Shown: positions 39,055 through 49,300 of the stretch, in pieces
How the letters are laid out: the number at the start of each line of letters is the position of its first letter
How positions within the stretch are numbered: position 1 is the stretch's first letter
IMG/VR virus record: IMGVR_UViG_3300037507_000754
Coordinates: 1-64,000 of that record
Source: a virus
Length of the DNA: 64,000 nt
Strand: one strand, 5' to 3'
Translations under genes and position numbers: made by a program
Notes under the pieces: model-generated
Told to the model about the DNA's origin: nothing
Databases searched by the model: none
What the model saw: the letters and a program-made list of their open reading frames with translations, nothing else

Positions 39055-39860
39055 GCTTCTTCAACTTTCTCAAGAAGCCCAACAACCCAGCATTGCCGTT
39101 GCCGACGGAGTTGTACTCGCGTACGTTCCTCGACAATCACAACAACGTCCTGCGGTTGTTCTTCAACCAATTGACGAACATCTTCGACAACATCCTCGGC
39201 CCCAACGGCGGGCAGTTCATCGACTGCCCGAGCGGGGTGTTTTTCAATACCCAGGATCAAATCTACGCCGCCAACGACATCGCGTATCCCGTCGAGTTTG
39301 ACAACACGTACTTGAGTAACGGGGTGGCGCTAGAAGCCGTAACCGTTACTGCCGGGTCTTTCGTTGTTGGCGTCAGGTACACCATAGTGTCCGTAGGCAG
39401 TACAAATTTTACGCTAATCGGCGCGGCGTCTAATACTGTCGGAGTGGTTTTTGTTGCAACCGGCGTCGGCACGGGCTCAGGAACTGCCAGCACAAAGTCG
39501 CGAATTAGCGTTTCTGTCAACGGCGTGTACAACTTCCAGTACAGTGGTCAGATCTTGGCGTCGACGGGTAGCAAGACTGAAATTGCGTTGTGGATAGCGC
39601 GTAACAACACGGACATTTCGTACTCGACGCGTATCAGTACAATCGCAGCCAACGGCCATTATTTCGAGATAGCCTGGAACTTTAATATTGATATGGCGGC
39701 GGGCGACTACATCGAGCTACGCACGTCCATCGACGACCATGCACCGAGCATCAAGCTCGACGCGTTTGCCGCAACCTCTCCCTACCCCGCTGGGGCCTCA
39801 TCGGTGCTGACGGTCAACTTCGTCGCGCCGCTGCCTGACCCCAGACCGACTCTTCCGTGA
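39051..39860 (+). CDS. virion structural protein with an inserted repeat domain (269 aa)
   Basis: Residues 1-90 (FFNFLKKPNNPALPLPTELYSRTFLDNHNNVLRLFFNQLTNIFDNILGP) and 150-269 look like one conserved tail protein. Between them lies TVTAGSFVVGVRYTIVSVGSTNFTLIGAASNTVGVVFVATGVGTGSGTA, a roughly 50-residue module I know as a mobile insert in many phage virion proteins. Its DNA (about 39330-39490) is AT-richer than its flanks. Confidence 0.78.
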   Translation: MSFFNFLKKPNNPALPLPTELYSRTFLDNHNNVLRLFFNQLTNIFDNILGPNGGQFIDCPSGVFFNTQDQIYAANDIAYPVEFDNTYLSNGVALEAVTVTAGSFVVGVRYTIVSVGSTNFTLIGAASNTVGVVFVATGVGTGSGTASTKSRISVSVNGVYNFQYSGQILASTGSKTEIALWIARNNTDISYSTRISTIAANGHYFEIAWNFNIDMAAGDYIELRTSIDDHAPSIKLDAFAATSPYPAGASSVLTVNFVAPLPDPRPTLP

Positions 39861-39869
39861 GGACTCATC

Positions 39870-40940
39870 ATGGGTATTTTGGACTCCATCTTTGACTTTG
39901 CCGGTTCATCCAAGGGACTGGTAAGCATCCTCGCGGCGCTTGCGAGTGCCAAAGACCGAGAGCGCGCTCGTCCCGCTACGGGCGGGGGTGTGAGCTACGC
40001 CATGCCCGGACCACGCCGCCTGCAAGCGGTCAAGAACCTGGGGCGCTACACCGACGTCATGGGGCTCGCCAACGGCGGCACGGCAGACGAGGAAGAGGCG
40101 GTCAAGGCGTTGCTCTACGGCATGGCGCAGGGGCCCTACGGCCCGCTGCTGGCCTACGACATCCCGGAGCCGAACCTTGCGCCGGTCGCACCCAAGCCGG
40201 AGCCCGAGAAGCCGCGTGTCACGCAGCCGACGAAGGCGACGATTGACGACTACGGGTATGAGTACACGCCGCCTACCGGACGTGCCGGTACATACAACCA
40301 GGAAATCAACGACGTCCTGACCGACATGGTGGCAAGGGGTAGTTATGGTCCAACAGGACTCGCTGGCCGAGGCCTCGGGCACGCCGCTGAAATTGCGTAT
40401 GGTCGCCTGATGAATGCGCTGGGCAGAGAGAAAACCCCCGCTGAATTAGCGGCTATGCCGCTTGATGCGATAGCAGTACCGCGTTCTGCTGACGACATTG
40501 CCAGGGAAGCGTTCTATGCCGAGTACGGAATTACCCCGTCTGCACCTACAGAAGGCGGTCCAGAAAGCGGAGTATCACCGGCAACAGGTGCGGGGTTTGA
40601 CGGACTATCTGCACCTGTTGACGGTCCTGCGGGGGTGTACGGGTTTGCCCAAGGTGGCCCCGTCCACATGGAAGACGGCGGCTTCGTTCTCACCGAACGA
40701 GCCGTCAAGGGAGCTGGCGGGCCGCGTGGTCTGGCGGCAGCGCTGCCTCAAGCACGCATGATTCGTGGTCCGGGGACTGGCACAAGTGACAGCATCCCAG
40801 CGACAATCAGTGGGCCCAGAGGACAGACTCCGGCCCGAGTGTCGAACGGCGAAGCCTACGTCCCCCGACGTGCAGTGCAGCAGGCTGGCGGTCCCAAACG
40901 CATGTACGGGCTGATGAGTGCCCTTGAGAGGAAAGCGTGA
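39870..40940 (+). CDS. virion/internal protein, hypothetical (356 aa)
   Basis: N-terminal amphipathic helix (GILDSIFDFAGSSKGLVSILAALASA), a Pro-rich middle, and a C-terminal motif MEDGGFVLTERAVKGAGG...MIRGPGTGTSDSIPATISG...ARVSNGEAYVPRRAV that recurs in tail/internal virion proteins of environmental phages. GGACTCATC precedes the ATG. Its last two bases overlap the next start (TGATG). Confidence 0.75.
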   Translation: MGILDSIFDFAGSSKGLVSILAALASAKDRERARPATGGGVSYAMPGPRRLQAVKNLGRYTDVMGLANGGTADEEEAVKALLYGMAQGPYGPLLAYDIPEPNLAPVAPKPEPEKPRVTQPTKATIDDYGYEYTPPTGRAGTYNQEINDVLTDMVARGSYGPTGLAGRGLGHAAEIAYGRLMNALGREKTPAELAAMPLDAIAVPRSADDIAREAFYAEYGITPSAPTEGGPESGVSPATGAGFDGLSAPVDGPAGVYGFAQGGPVHMEDGGFVLTERAVKGAGGPRGLAAALPQARMIRGPGTGTSDSIPATISGPRGQTPARVSNGEAYVPRRAVQQAGGPKRMYGLMSALERKA

Positions 40941-41812
40941 TGGCTACCACTACCACCGCCCCGACCGACATCGATCCGTCGCAGTCGACGCTGAGCCCCA
41001 ACTTCGCGCCGTTCGTCTACGGCATGTTGGGCAAGGGGTTCGAAGCGGCGAACATGCCGTACATGCCCTACACCGGCCAGCGCTTCGCGTTTGGGCAGAT
41101 GGACCCCACCACGGGTCAGTACGGTGCAGGGTACTCGCCTCTGGAGTCGCAGGCCTTTGCAGGTCTCGGTGCGCTCAGTCAGTACAACCCGACGCAGTTC
41201 AACACTGGCCTGGGGCAGGTTGGCTCCGTGCAGGACTACATGTCGCCGTACATGTCGGCGGTGACCGACATCGAGGCTCGGGAAGCTCGACGCGAAGCGG
41301 ACATTGCACGCCAAGCGGAGCAGGGGCGGCTCGCCCGTGCCGGGGCTTACGGCGGCAGCAGGCAGGCCATCATGGAGGCCGAGCGCCAGAGGAATCTCGG
41401 CACGCAGATCGGGGACATTCGCTCCAAGGGCTTGCAGTCTGCTTACGACCGGGCGATGGAGCAGCGGTTGGGTGAGGCGACGCTAGGACTCACCGCGCAG
41501 AAGTACGGGGAAGAGTCGCAGCAGTTCGGTGCCGAGTACGGACTCAAGTCCCTCGCCGATCAATTGGCCGCAGGCAAAGAGCAGCGCCGGATCGCACAGG
41601 AGCCGTTGGACTTCGGCTTCAAGCAGTTCGAGGAGTCGGTGGCTGCGCCTCGGGAGGCGGCGACGTTTATGTCGTCACTGTTGCAAGGGCTCCCGGTACG
41701 TGCAAACACGTACCTGCCCGGCACAGAAGGACAGTCAGCGATTTCCGCAGGGCTCCAAGGCGGGCTCGGTGCGTACAACCTGATGGACTATTTCTCTAGG
41801 GCTGGGAAGTGA
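40940..41812 (+). CDS. internal virion protein-like, hypothetical (290 aa)
   Basis: Ala/Gln/Gly-rich, helical middle (VTDIEAREARREADIARQAEQGRLARAGAYGGSRQAIMEAERQRNLGTQIGDIRSKGLQSAYDRAMEQR). Gene order (three large helical proteins between hub and end of the late block) is that of ejection proteins in podovirus-like phages. TGATG start with AGAGGA upstream. Confidence 0.72.
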   Translation: MATTTTAPTDIDPSQSTLSPNFAPFVYGMLGKGFEAANMPYMPYTGQRFAFGQMDPTTGQYGAGYSPLESQAFAGLGALSQYNPTQFNTGLGQVGSVQDYMSPYMSAVTDIEAREARREADIARQAEQGRLARAGAYGGSRQAIMEAERQRNLGTQIGDIRSKGLQSAYDRAMEQRLGEATLGLTAQKYGEESQQFGAEYGLKSLADQLAAGKEQRRIAQEPLDFGFKQFEESVAAPREAATFMSSLLQGLPVRANTYLPGTEGQSAISAGLQGGLGAYNLMDYFSRAGK

Positions 41813-41814
41813 CC

Positions 41815-43392
41815 ATGATGAACGCTGGACTTGGGGCTATCGCCCCCCGTAACCCCAATCCGATGGCGTCTCAACCGCAGCCGTTCCAACAACTGCTTGC
41901 GCTGAATGAGGCTGTCAAGACAGCAAATCTCGAACGCGCTGCTCAGGGTCAGCAGGCGATGTCGCAGGCGCAGCAGATGTCGCCTACCATCTATGACCAG
42001 TTGAAGATGGCACTTCAGCAGATACAGGCGCAACAGCCGGTGCCAGGGATGGCCAGTGGTGGGATGGTGGCGTTCAGAGACGGCGGTCTGGCGGAAGATG
42101 ACCTTGAAGGTCTTGATGAAGACCTTGTGGCGGAAGGAGCCACCAGCCAAGAAGCACAAGACAGGCAGAGTATTCTGTCTGCGCTTAGCTCAATGGGCAT
42201 GACGGCAGAAAAACTGGCTGCTGCTGGATACGACGTATTCACGATGCCAGTTCGAGCACTAGCTGGTGTATATAACACTCTTGCACGGGGGCCTAGGGCT
42301 TTTGGTGTTCCTTTACCTTTCATCCCAGAGGCGTTTGGCCAGAATAGTCTGACACCGGCTATGGACAAAATCACGGCTCGGGAAAACCAAGCCGGAGTAG
42401 TTCAGGCGTACCAAGATCCCCGTCGTCCTGACACGTTTGCTGCGCCCGCTGGCCTTGCCGCTGCCGCTGCGGCTACGCCGCCCGCTGGCCCTACTCCGCC
42501 TGCTCGCCCCCCTGCCCCCCGTGCTGGTACCGGTGCCGGTGCCGGTGCTGGTGGTGCTGGTGATGCTGCCGCACCGCAGAGGGGCGGACTGGCAGAGTAC
42601 CTTCGGATGACCGAGCAGTTGGCAAAGGACGTTGAGGGCACCGCAGCGGTAGACCCCCGAGTCCTTGAAGCACGACAAGCCTATGACGCGATGCTGAAAG
42701 CGTCGATGGACCCTGCGGAACAGCAGATGCGGGAACTTGAAGCGCAACAAGAGCAGAACATCTTCGAGAACCCCGAACTCATGGCTGCAATTCTTGAGGG
42801 CATGAGGGGTACAGATCGACTTGGTGACACGCTGATGGGCGCTGCCACTGGTTTGGTCAAAGCCCGTGCAGGTCAGCAGAAGGGGCGTAGGGAAGCGCAA
42901 GCCAACCTCGTCAAACTCCGTCAAGAACTCGCCAGAGCAGAAGCTGAAGCACGTCTGGCACGTGCGGAGAAGGACACCGAGGGTGAACAACGGGCGAAGC
43001 TCAAGGCGGCGGAAATTCGCGCTGCTATGAACGAGAAATCTTACGAGTTGGAGACCCGTCGGATCAGTGCGGATGCTTCTGCTACTGCTGCCTCACGACC
43101 CACCAGTGGTTCCTCGGAGGAATCTGTTGAACTCAAACGTATGCAAATCATGCGTCAAGACCCGAAGTACTCCGGTTTGGCTAAAGAATACGAAGAAGCG
43201 GTGAAACTTCTGGCTATTGCGCCAAGCAACCCTAGAGCCCAACAGCGTGTTCGAGACGCTGAGGCGGCACTCAATGCGCTTGCACAGGCGTATGGTGTAG
43301 CTAGAATGAGTCCAACCTCCGGTCAAGCCAGTGCGGCCCCGGGCGCTACCACCCAAGGGTGGGGTACAGCTACTGTAGTCGAAAAGCCATGA
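41815..43392 (+). CDS. internal virion/ejection protein-like, hypothetical (525 aa)
   Basis: Gln-rich N-terminus (LLALNEAVKTANLERAAQGQQAMSQAQQMSP), a Gly/Met segment (GMASGGMVAFRDGGL), a Pro/Ala/Gly linker near 210-250, then a long coiled coil (RREAQANLVKLRQELARAEAEARLARAEKDTEGEQRAKLKAAEIRAAM). Start set at the ATG 41815 behind GGGAAG; a GTG at 41809 is an alternative. ATGA overlap with the giant gene that follows. Confidence 0.72.
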   Translation: MMNAGLGAIAPRNPNPMASQPQPFQQLLALNEAVKTANLERAAQGQQAMSQAQQMSPTIYDQLKMALQQIQAQQPVPGMASGGMVAFRDGGLAEDDLEGLDEDLVAEGATSQEAQDRQSILSALSSMGMTAEKLAAAGYDVFTMPVRALAGVYNTLARGPRAFGVPLPFIPEAFGQNSLTPAMDKITARENQAGVVQAYQDPRRPDTFAAPAGLAAAAAATPPAGPTPPARPPAPRAGTGAGAGAGGAGDAAAPQRGGLAEYLRMTEQLAKDVEGTAAVDPRVLEARQAYDAMLKASMDPAEQQMRELEAQQEQNIFENPELMAAILEGMRGTDRLGDTLMGAATGLVKARAGQQKGRREAQANLVKLRQELARAEAEARLARAEKDTEGEQRAKLKAAEIRAAMNEKSYELETRRISADASATAASRPTSGSSEESVELKRMQIMRQDPKYSGLAKEYEEAVKLLAIAPSNPRAQQRVRDAEAALNALAQAYGVARMSPTSGQASAAPGATTQGWGTATVVEKP

Positions 43393-46300
43393 CAACCTAT
43401 CGCATCTCGGCCCCCAACGGTAAGACGTATGAGATCGAGGGGCCACCGGGTGCGACACAGGAACAAGTCATTCAGGCGGTGCTGGCGCAATCGCCTGAAG
43501 CAGGGCAGGTCCCTGAGACGAGTTTTTTCGGCCAAGTAGGCGAAGCCTTCAAGGGTGTCATCCCCGGTGCGGTCGGGCTCGTAGAGCAAGCCGCCATCGG
43601 TGCCTCAGCCCTCCTGCCGGAGGAGTACGAGAAGCCCACGCGGGAGACTATCGCCCAGGTGGCTGGCGCTGCCAAGGCACCCTTCGCCCCGGCTCCGGGG
43701 TATGGGGACACGGTCGGGCGCAAGTTCGGTGAGGCCTTTGGGTCCTTCTTGCCTATGTTGCCCCTTGGGGCGTTGGGTCTGGCGGGCCGTACTGCTGCCG
43801 TAGGCCTTGGCGTTGGGGCCGGTGCAGGCGAGGCGCGGACGCGAGCCGAGACCGAGGGTGCCACTGAAGAGCAGCGTTCCACAGCGACCGCGCTGGGCAC
43901 CTTGCCGGGGGCCTTGGAGGTCTTCGCGCCGTTCCGCATTCTCAAGCGCGTGCCGGAAGGTGAGGTTCTGACGGCGGTCGACCGCATCAAGCGGATCGCC
44001 ATCGCAAGCGGCGAGGAAGCCGCTCAGGAGGCCGCGTCAGGCCTTGCCCAGAACATGATTGCCCGGGGCGTCTACAAGCCCGAGCAGGAACTCATCGAGG
44101 GCCTTGGTGAGCAGGCGGCTTACGGCGGTGCCGTGGGTGGTCTGGCACAGGGTCTCTTTGACCTCGCTTTGGGTCGTCGAGCCCGGGGTACTGGTGAGCC
44201 GGTGCCGCCCGAAGGCCAGACCGAGATCGACGTGGTCAAGGCCAAGCGAGAGGCCGAGCGTCAGGCGGCGGAGGCCGCCCGTCAGATGCCACCCTTGCCT
44301 GAAACTTACGCGGAGCTTGTCCGCTACAGCGAGGAGGTGAAGCGCCTGCCGAAATCCAAGGAGCGCAACGAGGCGCTCAAAGCGGCGAGTGAGAAGCGCA
44401 AGGCCATCGTCGTCGCTGAGGTCAATGCCAACCGACTGTCGACTGAGCGTGCCAAGCAGTTCTTGACCGCTGAAGAGGTCGAGCAGGCTGAGATCGTGCG
44501 GCGCGAAGAGTTCGTCCCGCCTGCGGTTGAGACCCCTGCGGCTGCTCCTGCGGCTGCACCACCCGTCGAAGAGCCCAAGGTCCGTAAGGTGGGTGCCCCT
44601 GCGCCGCTGCCTGACGTGCTTGACAGCGCGACGATCAAGACCATCGGATTCACCAAGGGCAAGATCCACGACGCACTGGTTGGTAAGTCTGTCACGGACC
44701 CTGAGATCCGCACGGTGCTGGAGGGATACAAGAACCGCTCCAACGCAAGCGCCAAAACAGCCGCCAAGATCGACGCCTTCTTGGCGCGGTTGCCTGAGCC
44801 TGCGGTACCTACGGCACCCGCCGTTGAACCCGCTGCGCCGCCCGTGGCGGCTGAACCGGCACCTGCGGTGCCCACCCCGGCACCTGCGGTGCCCACCCCG
44901 GCACCTGCGGTGCCCGAACCGGAGACTCCAAGTGCTGTCGAACCTGTCGAACAACCAAGTGGAGCAGGCGCTCCAGTGGCTGGCGGACCCGCTGCCGTCA
45001 CCCCCACCGAAGGGGCTGGAGCCCCTGAGCCAAGCGGAGTGGTTCCTCCTGTCGAGGATGCTGGACAGCCTGCTGGCGGAGAAGCAGGCGAGCCCCCTTC
45101 AGTAGCCCCCAGTGCCATCGCTGAGACGATGGCCCCTGCCCCGGCTACCTACGTCGCCCCTGTATCCCAAGGTGCTGCTGCACGGGCCAAACGTGGTGTG
45201 CGTCGTGAGACCCCCGCCCTCAATACCGAGGATGACATCGACCGTGCCTTGGCAACGGGCCTGATTGACGAAGAGACTGCCGACCGCGCACGGGCTGAAC
45301 TGACCGAACCTGAAGCCCCCGCCACTGCTATGGGACAGGCGTTCCAGAAGCAGATTGACGAGATCAGGGCGAAAATGGACGCGTTGCGTCTGAAGGGTGA
45401 GAGGATTCCTGCGCCGAAGTCCAAGGCTCGTAAGGAGTTCGATGCACTGCAAGAGCAACTGAACGCACTCCTACCCAAGGAAACTGGCTCCCTTGAGGAG
45501 AAGCTGGAGAAGGCGGGGGCTACTGGTGTGTTTGTAGCGGGCGGTGCTGGCCCCGTTCTTGACATCCCGTCAGTTCGTGCTGCACTCAAGGACCGTAGCC
45601 CCAAGATGCTTCGGGCAGTCCTCACCTACATCGGCGTGGACACAGACGGCACATACCTACCGACGACATACTCCGCCGGTGAAGCTGCGGAACTCGTCGG
45701 GTTGAAAAAGAGTTCTGGTTCGGAGGTACGTCGGGTTGCTGAAACGTTGGGCATCACAAGCGATGTGATCAGCCGGTTCCAAGCGTCACAGACGGGACGC
45801 GTTGGCATTGCCAAAGACGTCTCTGAAGCAAGCCTCTCCGGTATCTCTGTCGAGAACCCCAAGGCAGGGGTGCTATACGAGGCCCCAAAGAAGCCCGCCA
45901 AGACTGAGGAAGAGTACGACGCGCTTGTTGCTAAGGAAGAAGAGACAAGAAAAGACTCTAAATCTGGAAAGTACGAAGAAGGTACTAAAGAGTTTGGTAA
46001 AGCACGCAAGGCGCACGCAGATGCTGAAAAAGCGCTTAAAGCAGCACAACCAAAAGCACAGGATTTTTTACGCCCTGCACTGACTAAGTTGGGGCAGATT
46101 GACTTCACCAAACTCAACACTCGTCAACTTGCTGAGATCTACGCCCGTGCTTCTTTCTACCCTGCCAAAGACAACGTCGAGGTAATGAAAGCGCTCGGCG
46201 CTGAGATTGAAACTCGGCGCAAAGCCGACAGGAAAGGCACCGACGCTGCTGTCAACCGTGCTTACGGCAAAGTCGTAGAGGAACAAGAGGCGAAGGCAGA

Positions 46301-49300
46301 AGAGGGAGTTGAGACCACTGAGGAGGTTGACGAGGACACTGAGACGGAAGGCAGGACCCGGCGTTTGAGCGATGAGGACGCTGGAGATGATGCTGTCTAC
46401 CGCACCATCCCTCAAACCCCGCTCGTCCAAGGTGCCATCTCCGATGCCCAACTTCGCAAGATCGTTGCGGACATCGAGCGGGCACTGGGCGGTGAAGCTG
46501 ATATCACTATCCTTGACGACATCACGGATCTGGATAACAAACAGGCTCCGGGCTCCAGAGCGGGTGCACTCCAAGGCGGGAAGATCTACCTGTTCCGCAG
46601 TGGCATCGCTGACGGTGTCGAAGGACAGAAGACCATCTTCCATGAGGTCTTCCACAAGGGCCTAGCCAACCTGCTGCCGCCCGCTGAGTACCGGGCGCTG
46701 ATGACCAAGTTCTACAACCAGAGCACGGCAGTGCGTCAAGCGGCAGACGCCTATCTCGCATCCGAGACCGGGAAGAAAGACACCGAGGGCATGAGTCCCG
46801 AGGAGGGTCGTGTGCTGGCAGTGGAGGAAGCCCTTGCCGAGATGGCAGAGGCGACCAAGCTCACCGGCTCCACGCTGCGTCAACTGGGGAACTTCTTCGC
46901 CCGAGTTGCTGACCGGATCGGTATGCCGGGGCTGGCCCGTGCCATCCGCACGATGGGCCTTGACCCTCTGCAAGCCTTCATCCGCGATGCGATTCAAGCG
47001 GGGATCAAGCCAAGCACCGCCACCGGACAGACTCGGTACCGCTCCCTCGTCGGAGAGAAGGAAGAGCGCACGCTGGGGGACAAACTCGACGCCAAGTTCG
47101 GTGGTAATAAAGCCATCGGCTTCCGTGCACAGGCGATGGACCTGCTGGCGGGCGTCGACTACATCTTCACCAAGGCTTATGGCAACCGCATCCGCGACAA
47201 CCGAGGGGACTACAACCCGGTATTCCTCATGTCCCGGGCACTGGATGCGCCGCGTTTTGCCAGCGAGGTGAAAGAGTACGGCACCATGCGCCGTGACCCC
47301 ACCGGACTGCTCAGTGTCGAGACGCTGAATTATAACGGTGAGGACATCAGCTATAAGCAGGTGCTCAAAGACATCGCTGCTGAGGCTAAGACACGGGGTA
47401 TCGCACCTGAAACGTTCAAGAATCAAGTTGGTGAATCACTGGCTTCGCACCGCGAATATGAGTTGATGAACTCTCCGCAGGCCGCTGGGCTCGACTTCTT
47501 CTTGACTCCTCAAGAGGCTGCAACAGCAGAGCAGGCTTTCCAGTCTGACGCGTTCATCAAGGGAGTGAGTGAGAAGCTGGACCAGATCCGCTTCGCTATG
47601 ATCGACGCAATGGTTGAGGCTGGCCGCATCACGCCAGCCAAAGCCCAAGTGTGGAAGGATGCGATAGGTTACGTCCCGTTCTCCCGGATTGATGACTTCG
47701 ACAATCTGGCACTTCCGCAGGGTGGAGGCTCCAACGCAAAGCTGGCTGCATTCAAGGAGATTGCGAAGTACAAAGGCTCTCAAGACCGTCAGACACAAAA
47801 CCCTGTTGAGAATTTCTCAAAACTCATGGACTGGATGGTCAATGAGTCGATGAAGGCAGATGCACTTGGTAGTGCGCTGCCTGAGATGGAGCTGCTTGGC
47901 TACGCGCAGTTTGTTCCTAACCCTGACGCTGTTGACAACAACAAAAAAGGCGCACTTACTCCGCCTGTCTACGTCAGAGGACAGAAGAAAGTCTTCTACG
48001 TCCCGGACCCTGCCAACCTCGCAGCGTTCATTGGTGCACCGACAACAGATGTACCCGCGTTTATCCGAGGGGCACAGAAGTTCTCGCAGTTCCTGCGCAT
48101 CGGCGTGACCGCCACACCACCCTTCGCCATCAAACAGGTCTTTGATGACATCACCCGGGCGTATGGGCACTCGGGAGTCAAGAACCCCACTGCGATGCTC
48201 CCCCGCATCTTGCTGAACTTCCCTCGAAATTGGTGGAACGAGATCAAGGGGACACAGTCCGCTGGTGTCAGGGATCTCGCCAAGTCAGGTGTGGTGCCTG
48301 CCTATGACACCATCATCGGTGGCAATGTGAAGAACATCTTGGAGGAGACGGGGCTCGCGCCGCGCTCCGTCGGCAAGGCCATCCTGCGCATCATGGAGGC
48401 CGGTGCCAAGGCCTCGGACGTCGCCGTGCGTGAGGCGATCTACAACCAGACGCTGAAGGAGACCGGTGACCGGGCACTGGCTGAACTACGCGCCCGGGAG
48501 ATCATCAACTTCAGCCGCAGAGGTGTGTCGAAGACCGCTGACTACCTCATCCGCACCATCCCGTTCTTCAACGCCTACGCCCGCTCGATGGACAAGCTCC
48601 TACTCGCAGCGGCAGGCAACCCGAGCGCCCAGCGCAGCATCGGCGCGACGACGGGCTACGCACGCAACCTGTTCTACAAGCGGATGGGGGTGCTCACGGC
48701 GATGGGCTTCGGCTACGCGCTGATGATGTCGGACGACGAGGAGTACCAGAACCTACCCGACTACGTCCGCGACCGGAACTGGGTCATCCCGGGTGGCAAG
48801 GAGCTTGGCTTCGTGCCCGCTGTCCCGCTGCCTGCGGAACTGTCGTTCTTCTTCAAGGCTATCCCTGAACGGGTGGTGCAGTACTTCAAGCTCCAAGGTA
48901 CTCCCGAGGAGCGCGACGCGATGCGGGTGCTGAAGGAACTGATGCTCAACGGTGTCGACATCTTCTCGGCACCGAACATCACCCCGCAGGTCCTGAAGCC
49001 TATCCTTGAGAACCTCGCCAACTACTCGTTCTTCCTTGGACGCCCACTGGAGTCTCAGGCGCAGTTGGCCCTCGACCCGTCCGAGCGCTACGGTACCGGC
49101 ACTTCAGAAGCCATGAAGGCTGCGTCCAGAACCTTGACTGACATCGCCACGTCGACAGGGGTTGAGGCTCTGAAGGTCTCTCCGATCATGCTGGAGAACT
49201 TGGTGCGCGGCATGTTCGGTATGTCCGCAGGTATCGCCTTGAGCGTTGCTGATGTCATGGTGAACCCCACGCGGACTGACCGCCCCCTGCACCAGACGAT

